From the NCBI RefSeq assembly GCF_010726645.1, contig NZ_AP022563.1:4650001-4714000 (forward strand): a DNA stretch of 64,000 bases, given 5' to 3'. Shown one piece after another: positions 50,655-57,890 of the stretch. Position numbers and translations under genes: made by a program. A model generated the notes under the pieces. That model had not been told where the DNA came from. It saw only the letters and a list, made by a program, of their open reading frames with translations, and ran no database searches. Within the stretch, counting starts at the first letter, position 1; each line of letters begins with the position of its first letter. The stretch comes from Mycolicibacterium duvalii. GTDB taxonomy: Bacteria > Actinomycetota > Actinomycetes > Mycobacteriales > Mycobacteriaceae.

Positions 50655-51467
50655 TCAGGACGTGCGGGCCAGCCGCGTCAACTCCACGGCGGCCGAACGC
50701 AATTCGGCGATCGAGTGAATCGGTTGCGGATAACCGATGCGGGTGTAGGCCACGCCGCGCCCGGTGGCCAGCCGCAGATCCAGGCCGTAGCGGTCGGCGC
50801 CGGTGCAGGTGGCGGCGGTGGCGTCGGGGTAACCGCCCAGGGTGCGCGCCATCGCCAGCAGCGCGTCGGCATGGTCGGCGTTGAGGTGGCTGATCGCGGC
50901 GGCGGAGTGCGGGCTGACCGGGTCGGGTTCGGCCGCCGCGTAGGCGGCGCCGGTGGTGGAGTCCATCCGGCCGTAGCCGCCCACCCAGCGCACCCGGTGC
51001 ACCCGCAGCACCCACAGCGTGAAATCGCTGTAGTCGATGTAGTACTTGGCGGCGGCGACGGCGGCGAGGTGCGCTTCGCGGGCGGCCTCGCGTTCGGCCC
51101 CGTCGGGCAGCTCGACGTGGCCGGCGAGGGTGATGCGCGCGTTGGCCAGCGGATCGTCCTCGGCGGCCGGGGCCACCACGGCGAGGCTGGCGCGCGGATC
51201 GCCGGCCAGGTTGCGCCCGTGCTCGGCGAGGTTGGACACGCACAGCACCGGGGCGCCGTCGAGCAGCCCGTAGGTGACGAACGATGCCCACGGGTCGCCG
51301 TCGGCGGTCAGCGTGGCCAGGGTGGCGGTGTTGGCCGACGCCGCGATGGTGCGGGCTTCCTCGGCCGCCGACGGCCGGGCGGTGTTGCGCGCGGCGGTCA
51401 GCGGGGGCGGCACGGTGGGGGCGTCGCCGGGGTCGCCGTGGTCACGAGGAGAGCCGCTGGACGTCAC
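50655..51467 (-). CDS. HugZ-type haem-degrading-like protein (PPOX + DUF2470)
   Basis: 270 residues. Residues ~35-165 are a split-barrel PPOX-type domain (TATLATLTADGDPWASFVTYGLLDG) and ~185-265 a DUF2470 domain (ISHLNADHADALLAMARTLGG), the order found in HugZ haem oxygenases. The conserved His in HLNADHAD matches the family. Whether it binds haem is untested. GTG 51467 is set by a TAGGGT -10 six bases upstream, implying a leaderless transcript. Confidence 0.82.
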   Translation of the reverse strand: MTSSGSPRDHGDPGDAPTVPPPLTAARNTARPSAAEEARTIAASANTATLATLTADGDPWASFVTYGLLDGAPVLCVSNLAEHGRNLAGDPRASLAVVAPAAEDDPLANARITLAGHVELPDGAEREAAREAHLAAVAAAKYYIDYSDFTLWVLRVHRVRWVGGYGRMDSTTGAAYAAAEPDPVSPHSAAAISHLNADHADALLAMARTLGGYPDATAATCTGADRYGLDLRLATGRGVAYTRIGYPQPIHSIAELRSAAVELTRLARTS

Positions 51468-51473
51468 CTCGGC

Positions 51474-51479
51474 ACCCTA
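51474..51479 (-). promoter_or_regulatory. SigA -10 (TAGGGT), leaderless start of HugZ-like gene
   Basis: Minus-strand TAGGGT (51479-51474), then six bases and GTG 51467. It fixes the start codon and explains the missing ribosome site. Confidence 0.5.
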
Positions 51480-51642
51480 ACGCGCGGACCTCGGCGGGGT
51501 TGCCACCATGCCGAGAACTGACGCCTGCGTTGATTTCGGCGTGGTCCCAGCAAACCCTGTTCCACGTGGAGATTTGGCGCGATGTGCGAAAATGTCGGGG
51601 TACGTGACCGGCCGACGGGGATTCCCGGATGATGGGGGCAAC

Positions 51643-52695
51643 ATGGCGGAGCTCGGGCTGCGCGCCGTGGCTGTCGCCGGTGTACTCGCTCTCGGCGTGC
51701 TCTGCGGCGCTGCGGGTGCGGCGCCGGTGTTCGCCCAGCCCACCGACCCCGACGGCTCCAGCCAGGACTCGGATCCGACGGACGACGGCGGTGGCACTGC
51801 GGGTCCGACGATCGGTTCGACGCAGGAATCCCGTGAGCCGGCCGAGACCACCGAACCCGACCCCGACGACGGGACCGACGAGGAGACCGTCGAGGTCGAG
51901 CCGGACGACGCCGGGGTGACCGACGATGCCGGGGACGAACCGGTCCGCTCCGGCGGCGCGGGCGGCGGCACCACCCGGGAGAGTCCGACCTCGGCGCTGT
52001 TGCCCCCGCCGCAGGATTCGCGAAAGACCGAGTACAGCAACTCGCTGACGTTGCCGTTCTTCCGGTTGCCCGCCGCCGAAGAGATCCCGGAGGGCAGCTG
52101 GCCATCGGTGTCGTCCTTCTACACCACCGTCGAGATTCCGCTGCCGACGCTCGGGGAGTTCCTCGCGGCGCTGCGGGTGGTACCGCCACCGCCGCCGCCC
52201 GGTCCGTCGATTCGCATCCAGCAGGAGGCCCCGGTCCTCGACGCCGGCACCGGCACCGTGGGCGAAGGCACCGGCGGCGGGGGCAGCAGTGCTGAGACGC
52301 CGGTGTTCCGGGCGCCGCTGGTGGTGTCGGTGCCCCGCGCGATGACGGTCGCCGGCGCCGGCCCGCGGGCCCGCGCGCCGCGGCCCGGCTCGTCCGTCGA
52401 ACAGGCCACCACCGCGCCGGGTGTCGCCGGGGTCCGCACGCCGAGGATCCGGGGTTCGGTGGCGCCGACACCCGGCACCTCGGTGACGCCGGCGTCCGCA
52501 TCGGGACAGATGCCGCGCCCGGCCGGCTATCCGCGGGTGCTGACGGGTCCGACGCTCGCCGAGATCGCCGCCGTCGCGCTGCCCGGTCTGGCGGGGCTGA
52601 TGCTGGTCACGTTCGGGGGCGGCGTGCTGGGTTATCGCCAGGCCAACAGCGTCCGGTTCGTGCGCACCGCCGGCGCGGAGCGCTTCCTGGCCTAG
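51643..52695 (+). CDS. Exported Pro/Thr/Glu-rich membrane-anchored protein (350 aa)
   Basis: Starts at ATG 51643 after GGGGG (6 nt). Signal segment LRAVAVAGVLALGVLCGAAGAAP to ~28, then an acidic low-complexity stretch (PDPDDGTDEETVEVEPDDAG), a middle segment SRKTEYSNSLTLPFFRLP that could be a folded piece, a Pro/Gly/Ala-rich region, and one C-terminal membrane span (LPGLAGLMLVTFGGGVLGY, ~315-333) with a short basic tail. The layout suits a cell-envelope protein. Function unknown. Confidence 0.75.
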   Translation: MAELGLRAVAVAGVLALGVLCGAAGAAPVFAQPTDPDGSSQDSDPTDDGGGTAGPTIGSTQESREPAETTEPDPDDGTDEETVEVEPDDAGVTDDAGDEPVRSGGAGGGTTRESPTSALLPPPQDSRKTEYSNSLTLPFFRLPAAEEIPEGSWPSVSSFYTTVEIPLPTLGEFLAALRVVPPPPPPGPSIRIQQEAPVLDAGTGTVGEGTGGGGSSAETPVFRAPLVVSVPRAMTVAGAGPRARAPRPGSSVEQATTAPGVAGVRTPRIRGSVAPTPGTSVTPASASGQMPRPAGYPRVLTGPTLAEIAAVALPGLAGLMLVTFGGGVLGYRQANSVRFVRTAGAERFLA

Positions 52696-52757
52696 TAGTC
52701 CGGCCCGGATCGACGCATGGTTCGTTTCTCGGGGTGCTGGGTAGGTTGACAGCAGCT

Positions 52758-54146
52758 ATGGATGAGGTCATGACACTGCCTTTCGGTGACTGGCTGCGCA
52801 AGCAGCGCTGGTATGCCGGGCGCAGCCGGGAGCTGGCCGAGGTTCGGCCGGCCGGCGTCACTCCGCTCTCGGAGCACGCCGGACTCGACCTCGACCACGT
52901 GCTGCTCGACGTGACCTACACCGACGGCTCCGCCGAGCGCTATCAGGTGTTGATCCGTTGGGCCGACGGTCCGGTCGGGCACCTCCCCGACGTCGCCGTC
53001 ATCGGCACCGAGGTCCGGGCCGGCGCGGAACGCACCGCCTACGACGCGTTGTTCGACCCGGAGGCGGCGCGCCATCTGCTGTCGCTGATCGACGCGTCGG
53101 CGACGATCGCGCACCTGCGGTTCGTGAAGGAACCCGGGGCGCACCTGCCGCTCGACGCGACACCCCGCGTGTCAGGTGCCGAGCAGAGCAACACCAGCGT
53201 CATCTTCGATCAACGTGCCATGCTCAAGGCGTTCCGGCGGGTCACTGCCGGGGTCAACCCCGACATCGAGTTGAACCGGGTGCTGGCCCGGGCGGGTAAC
53301 CCGCACGTCGCCCGCCTGCTCGGGTCGTTCGAAACGTGGTGGGCGGGGCCGGATTCGCTCCCGTGCGCGCTGGGCATGGTCGCCGAGTTCGCGGCCGGCA
53401 GTACCGAAGGCTGGGACATGGCCACCGCGGACACTCGCGACCTGTTCGCCGGGGGGTCGGGTGGGAGTTTCGCCGGGGGGTCGGGTGGGAGTTTCGCCGG
53501 GGGGTCGGGTGGGAGTTTCACAAACGAGTCCCATCGACTGGGCGAGGCCGTCGCGTCGGTGCACGCGATGCTCGCGGCGCACCTCGGCACCGGCGCCGAG
53601 CCCTTCCCGCTCGACGCCGTACTCGACCGTCTCCGCTCGGCGGTCAGCGCGGCACCGCAACTGCAGGAGCACGCCGGCGCGATCGAGGCCCGCTTCCGGG
53701 GGCTGGCCGGGGTGCCCATCTCGGTGCAGCGTGTGCACGGCGACCTGCACCTGGGACAGGTGCTGCGCACCGCCGAGCGCTGGTTGCTGATCGATTTCGA
53801 GGGCGAACCGGGCCAGCCGCTCGAGGAGCGCCGCCGCCCCGACTCGCCGCTGCGCGACGTGGCCGGGGTACTGCGCTCGTTCGAGTACGCCGCGTATCAG
53901 CAGATGGTCGGACTCGATGACCGAGACGCCGGGCGCGCCGCCGCAGCGCGGGACTGGGTGGCGCGCAACAGCGCGGCCTTCTGTGCCGGCTACGCGGCGG
54001 TCGCCGGAACGGATCCGCGCTCCGCCGCCGAGGTTCTGGCCGCCTACGAACTGGACAAAGCGGTGTACGAGGCGGCCTACGAAGCGCGGTTCCGGCCGTC
54101 CTGGTTACCGATCCCGATGCGCTCGATCGCACGCATCCTCGGCTGA
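52758..54146 (+). CDS. mak: Maltokinase Mak with an internal Gly-Ser repeat
   Basis: 462 residues from ATG 52758 (an ATG at 52770 is also possible). The N-terminal DWLRKQRWYAGRSREL, the kinase motif VHGDLHLGQVL and metal-binding LIDFEGEPGQPLEERRRPDSPLRDVAG are those of mycobacterial maltokinase, which phosphorylates maltose to maltose 1-phosphate for GlgE alpha-glucan synthesis. Residues 231-254 are three copies of AGGSGGSF in the loop after DTRDLF; M. tuberculosis Mak has no such repeat there as far as I recall. No treS lies upstream (the usual partner). Convergent with the debranching enzyme gene. TAGGTT 10 nt before the ATG suggests a short leader. Confidence 0.93.
   Translation: MDEVMTLPFGDWLRKQRWYAGRSRELAEVRPAGVTPLSEHAGLDLDHVLLDVTYTDGSAERYQVLIRWADGPVGHLPDVAVIGTEVRAGAERTAYDALFDPEAARHLLSLIDASATIAHLRFVKEPGAHLPLDATPRVSGAEQSNTSVIFDQRAMLKAFRRVTAGVNPDIELNRVLARAGNPHVARLLGSFETWWAGPDSLPCALGMVAEFAAGSTEGWDMATADTRDLFAGGSGGSFAGGSGGSFAGGSGGSFTNESHRLGEAVASVHAMLAAHLGTGAEPFPLDAVLDRLRSAVSAAPQLQEHAGAIEARFRGLAGVPISVQRVHGDLHLGQVLRTAERWLLIDFEGEPGQPLEERRRPDSPLRDVAGVLRSFEYAAYQQMVGLDDRDAGRAAAARDWVARNSAAFCAGYAAVAGTDPRSAAEVLAAYELDKAVYEAAYEARFRPSWLPIPMRSIARILG
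53448..53519 (+). repeat. mak: Perfect 3 x 24-bp tandem repeat inside mak
   Basis: Three identical 24-nt units at 53448-53471, 53472-53495 and 53496-53519, each coding AGGSGGSF. Because the unit is a multiple of three, copy-number change keeps the frame. Exact identity indicates recent expansion, as in a minisatellite (VNTR). Confidence 0.95.
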
Positions 54147-54166
54147 GGTCGCCGAACCCGAGGCTG

Positions 54167-54283
54167 GCAACCGTGGCCGTCGGGTAGGTCGCCGCCGCTC
54201 TTCGGCTCCTACTGCCGGCCCGCCCAGGCCGGTGGCATTGGACGTTGCGAAACGCCCGACGCCGACTCGACGGCCACGGTTGC
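54167..54283. repeat. 16-bp inverted repeat enclosing three hairpins; candidate structured RNA
   Basis: Perfect arms at 54167-54182 and 54268-54283. Read on the plus strand, the 85 nt between can form: hairpin 54184-54212 (GTAGG/CCTAC with inner GCCG/CGGC), hairpin 54213-54237 (TGCC-GGCC paired with GGCC-GGCA, 3-nt bulge), and hairpin 54240-54256 (GG, bulged A, CGTT[GCGA]AACG, CC) capped by a GNRA tetraloop. It lies 20 bp after mak in the convergent mak-glgX gap (54147-54384), which holds no gene. It could be a bidirectional terminator, a decayed mobile element or a small RNA. Confidence 0.45.
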
Positions 54284-54366
54284 AACAGCGCCTTCAAGCT
54301 AACACACGAACACGCGAAATTCGCTGAACTGGACCCTCAAGGCTCGTGCCGCGCAACGTTTTTCAC

Positions 54367-54384
54367 GGCGGTCACGCCACCGCC
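54367..54384 (-). terminator. Hairpin directly after the glgX stop
   Basis: GGCGGT and ACCGCC with a 6-nt loop, abutting the stop codon (54385-54387). No T-run follows on the minus strand, so termination strength is uncertain. Confidence 0.35.
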
Positions 54385-56529
54385 CTAGTCGGTCGCCGCC
54401 CGCAGCACCAGTGTCGCCCGGGCGTCCACCGTCACCGGTGTGCCCGCCGTGAACGACTCCTCGGGGTCGGGTTCGGCGGCCGTGCACAGCACCGGGATCC
54501 ACGAACGGCCGAACTCGGCCGGCGGCAGCGTGAACTCGATCGGCTCGTAGTGGGCGTTGAAGAACAGCAGGAACGAGTCGTCGATGACCCGCTGTCCGCG
54601 CGCGTCCATGTCGGGGATGCCGTGACCGTTGAGGAACACCCCGACCGATTTGGCGTACTCGGTACCCCAGTCCTCGCCGCTCATCTCCGTGCCGTCCGGG
54701 GTGAACCAGGCGACGTCGGGCAGACCGGCCGGACCGCGGCGGCCCAGCGGCTTGCCGCTGAAGAAGCGACGTCGGCGGAACACCGGGTGTGCGGCGCGCA
54801 ATTGGGAGACCGCGCGGGTGAACTCGAGCAGGTCGGTATCGGCCTCGTCCCAGTGCATCCAGGTGATCTCGTTGTCCTGGCAGTAGCCGTTGTTGTTGCC
54901 GCCCTGGGTGCGGCCGAGCTCGTCGCCGTGGCAGATCATCGGCACGCCCTGGGACAGCAGCAACGTGGTCAGGAAATTGCGCTCCTGCTTGGCGCGCAGC
55001 GCCAGCACCTCGGGATCGTCGGTCGGTCCCTCCACACCGCAGTTCCACGAGCGGTTGTGGCTCTCGCCGTCGTTGTTGTCCTCGCCGTTGGCCTCGTTGT
55101 GCTTCTCGTTGTAGGACACCAGGTCGCGCAACGTGAAGCCGTCGTGCGCGATGACGAAATTGATCGACGCCACCGGTCGGCGGGCGGTGTGTTCGTAGAG
55201 ATCGGCCGATCCGGTCAGCCGGTAGGCGAACTCGTCGAGGGTGGCCGGTTCACCACGCCAGAAGTCCCGCACGGTGTCGCGGTACTTGCCGTTCCACTCG
55301 GTCCACTGGGGCGGGAAATTGCCGACCTGGTAGCCGCCGGGCCCGACATCCCACGGCTCGGCGATCAACTTGACCTGACTGACCACCGGATCCTGCTGCA
55401 CCAACTCGAAGAAGGTCGCCAGCCGGTCGACGTCATAGAACTCGCGCGCCAGCGTGGAGGCCAGGTCGAACCGGAACCCGTCGACGTGCATCTCGGTGAC
55501 CCAGTAGCGCAGCGAGTCCATGATCAGCTGCAGGGTGTGCGGATGCCGCACGTTCAGACTGTTCCCGGTGCCGGTGTAGTCCATGTAATAGCGCTTGTCG
55601 TTGTCGACGAGGTGGTAGTACGCCGCGTTGTCGATACCGCGCATCGACAGCGTCGGCCCGAGGTGGTTGCCCTCGGCGGTGTGGTTGTAGACGACGTCGA
55701 GGATCACCTCGATGTTGGCCTCGTGCAGCGCGCGCACCATCGCCTTGAACTCCTGGACCTGCCCGCCCGGGTTCGGGTTCGAGCTGTACTTCGAGTCGGG
55801 CGCGAAGAAGCCGATGGTGTTGTAGCCCCAGTAGTTCGACAACCCCTTCTCGACCAGCGTCGAGTCGTTGGCGAAATGGTGCACCGGCATCAATTCGATC
55901 GCGGTGACCCCCAGCGCCTGCAGATGGTCGATGATCGCCGGATGCGCGACCGCGGCGTAGGTGCCGCGGATCTGCTCGGGAATGTCGGGATGGGTCTGGG
56001 TCAGGCCCTTGACGTGGGCCTCGTAGATCACCGAGTCCGCATACTCGTGATTCGGCGGACGGTCGACGCCCCAGTCGAAATACGGGTTGATCACCACGCA
56101 CTTGGGCATGTTGGCCGCCGAGTCGTCGTCGTTGCGGCTGTCGGGGTCGCCGAAGGTGTAGCTGAACAGCGGTTGATCCCAGTCGAACTGCCCGTCGATG
56201 GCCTTGGCGTACGGATCGAGCAGCAGCTTGTTGGGGTTGCACCGCTGCCCGTTGGCCGGGTCGTGGGGGCCGTGGACCCGGTAGCCGTAGCGCTGCCCGG
56301 GTTCGATGCTGGGGATGAATCCGTGCCACACGAAGCCGTCCACCTCGGGCAGCGGGATCCGGGTCTCGGCGCCGTCAGCGTTGAACAGGCACAGTTCCAC
56401 CTTCTCGGCGGCCTCGCTGAACACCGCGAAGTTGGTGCCGTACCCGTCATAGGTGGCGCCGAGCGGGTAGGCCTTACCCGGCCATAACTCGAGGTCAAGC
56501 GCGTCACCCGGGGTGCTGATCTGGGTCAA
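54385..56529 (-). CDS. glgX: Glycogen debranching enzyme GlgX (isoamylase type, TreX)
   Basis: 714 residues: CBM48 N-terminal domain (to ~150), GH13 barrel and C-terminal beta domain. Catalytic blocks: DVVYNHT (region I), VDGFRFDLA with nucleophile Asp (II), LIAEPWD with acid/base Glu (III) and FVIAHDGFT/NLHD-like region IV. It removes alpha-1,6 branches from glycogen or alpha-glucan. Start is TTG 56529 with AGGAGA 6 nt upstream; the ATG alternatives further down would cut the CBM. It faces mak, so both ends of alpha-glucan metabolism lie together. Confidence 0.93.
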   Translation of the reverse strand: MTQISTPGDALDLELWPGKAYPLGATYDGYGTNFAVFSEAAEKVELCLFNADGAETRIPLPEVDGFVWHGFIPSIEPGQRYGYRVHGPHDPANGQRCNPNKLLLDPYAKAIDGQFDWDQPLFSYTFGDPDSRNDDDSAANMPKCVVINPYFDWGVDRPPNHEYADSVIYEAHVKGLTQTHPDIPEQIRGTYAAVAHPAIIDHLQALGVTAIELMPVHHFANDSTLVEKGLSNYWGYNTIGFFAPDSKYSSNPNPGGQVQEFKAMVRALHEANIEVILDVVYNHTAEGNHLGPTLSMRGIDNAAYYHLVDNDKRYYMDYTGTGNSLNVRHPHTLQLIMDSLRYWVTEMHVDGFRFDLASTLAREFYDVDRLATFFELVQQDPVVSQVKLIAEPWDVGPGGYQVGNFPPQWTEWNGKYRDTVRDFWRGEPATLDEFAYRLTGSADLYEHTARRPVASINFVIAHDGFTLRDLVSYNEKHNEANGEDNNDGESHNRSWNCGVEGPTDDPEVLALRAKQERNFLTTLLLSQGVPMICHGDELGRTQGGNNNGYCQDNEITWMHWDEADTDLLEFTRAVSQLRAAHPVFRRRRFFSGKPLGRRGPAGLPDVAWFTPDGTEMSGEDWGTEYAKSVGVFLNGHGIPDMDARGQRVIDDSFLLFFNAHYEPIEFTLPPAEFGRSWIPVLCTAAEPDPEESFTAGTPVTVDARATLVLRAATD

Positions 56530-56608
56530 GTGGATTCTCCTGAACTCCTTGCCGCGGCTGCGACGTTAGGGGATGCCCATTCGGGGCCGAGTACAACCGT
56601 CGGGTGGG

Positions 56609-57187
56609 TCAGGTCACCACATCGACTCCGGCGGCCCGCAACGACTCGACCGCGTCGGCGGTGGAGGTGGGGGAGACCCCGGCGGTCAGGTCCAGCAGGA
56701 CCCGGGTGGTGAACCCGGCGGTCGCAGCGTCGGCGGCCGTCGCGCGCACGCAGTAGTCGGTGGCGATGCCCACCACGTCGACCGCGTCGACGTGGTGGGC
56801 GCGCAGCCAGTCCGCGAGCGTCGCGCCGGAGTCGTCGGTGCCTTCGAAACCGCTGTAGGCCGCGCTGTAGTGCCCTTTGGCGAACACGGCTTCGATCGGG
56901 GCGACATCGAGGTCGGGGTGGAAGTCCGCGCCGGCCGACCCGGCGACGCAGTGCGGCGGCCAGGAGTCGACGAAGTCGGGGTCGTCGGAGAAGTGACTGC
57001 CCGGATCGATGTGAAAATCCTTGGTGGCCACCACGTGCCGGTAGCGCCGGCCGGACGGTCCGGCCAGCAGGTCGTTGACGGCATGGGCCACCGCGGCGCC
57101 ACCGGCCACGGCCAGCGAGCCGCCCTCACAGAAGTCGTTCTGCACGTCGACGATGATCAACGCGACGTGTGACGCGGGATCGCTCAT
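56609..57187 (-). CDS. pncA: Nicotinamidase/pyrazinamidase PncA
   Basis: 192 residues, closely like M. tuberculosis PncA over its length. Catalytic triad D14 (VDVQNDF), K104 (AKGHY) and C146 (ATDYC); metal ligands D57/H59 (TKDFHID), H65 and H79 (WPPHC). It hydrolyses nicotinamide to nicotinate in NAD salvage and would activate pyrazinamide. Y145 replaces the His next to the nucleophile Cys in M. tuberculosis PncA. The ATG overlaps the stop of the PAS-ANTAR gene, so both are co-translated. Confidence 0.95.
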   Translation of the reverse strand: MSDPASHVALIIVDVQNDFCEGGSLAVAGGAAVAHAVNDLLAGPSGRRYRHVVATKDFHIDPGSHFSDDPDFVDSWPPHCVAGSAGADFHPDLDVAPIEAVFAKGHYSAAYSGFEGTDDSGATLADWLRAHHVDAVDVVGIATDYCVRATAADAATAGFTTRVLLDLTAGVSPTSTADAVESLRAAGVDVVT

Positions 57188-57861
57188 CTGTTCACGGTAT
57201 CGCCGCCGCGGTCCACCCGCAGATGCGCCGTCAGCAGGAGGTGGTCGAACGCGGCACGTGGGGGCAGCGTCTCCTCGTAGACCAACTCGGCATAGTCGTG
57301 GAGCACGCGTTCGGCGAGTGCGCGCAGCTTGACGTTGCTCTCCTGCGAGCGCCACCGCAGCAACTCGAACGCGGCATCGGCGTCGACCCGGTAGATCAGC
57401 ATCAGCATGCCCTTGACCTGTTCGATGACCGCGCGGTTCTCGGTGATCTCGGTCAGTGCCGCGGTCATCAGTTCCTTGGCGGCCGTCGCGCTGGGGGTGA
57501 CGTCGACGTAGAAGCCGTGGGTGCCGATCAGCCGGCCGTCGCCGTCGTTGAGCCGATCGCCGATCACCACGACTTCGTGGGTCTTGCCGCCGGTGTCGAC
57601 GATGCGGTGCCGTGTCGAGAAGGTGCGATGGGTGCGGCGCATCTCGTCGAGGGTGGCGGCCACCTGCTGACGATCGTCGGGATGTTTGTGGGAGAGCACG
57701 AGTTCGGTGGTCGGTGTGACGGTGCCGGGCTGGTACCCGTGCAGCTGCTGCACCTGCTCGGACCACTCCCAGCGTTCGTCGGCGAAATAGAAACGGAACC
57801 ATCCGACTCGCTGTGGGGCACCGCCGGCGAGGGCCTGTTCCAGGGCATCTTCACCTGACAC
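57184..57861 (-). CDS. PAS-ANTAR domain protein (putative antiterminator)
   Basis: 225 residues from GTG 57861. Residues ~15-130 form a PAS_3 fold (WSEQVQQLHGYQPGTVTP...FSTRHRIVDTGGKTHEVV), and ~140-200 an ANTAR domain, the helix triplet that binds RNA and suppresses termination (ENRAVIEQVKGMLMLIYRVDADAAFELLRWRSQ). PAS-ANTAR proteins sense a signal and control transcript elongation by binding paired hexaloop hairpins. Coupled to pncA by ATGA. No tandem ANTAR hairpins were noticed here. Confidence 0.88.
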   Translation of the reverse strand: MSGEDALEQALAGGAPQRVGWFRFYFADERWEWSEQVQQLHGYQPGTVTPTTELVLSHKHPDDRQQVAATLDEMRRTHRTFSTRHRIVDTGGKTHEVVVIGDRLNDGDGRLIGTHGFYVDVTPSATAAKELMTAALTEITENRAVIEQVKGMLMLIYRVDADAAFELLRWRSQESNVKLRALAERVLHDYAELVYEETLPPRAAFDHLLLTAHLRVDRGGDTVNR

Positions 57862-57890
57862 GAGTTGACATTATCGGCCCGGCCGCGAAC

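Noticed and set aside
53448..53519. The repeat in mak as a frameshift or gene break
   Set aside because: Units are 24 bp, the frame stays open and all downstream catalytic motifs are in phase.
54167..54283. Reading the mak-glgX inverted repeat as an ordinary intrinsic terminator
   Set aside because: The arms are 85 nt apart with no U-tract, and the enclosed sequence forms its own hairpins; I keep it as a folded element, with a terminator role only possible.
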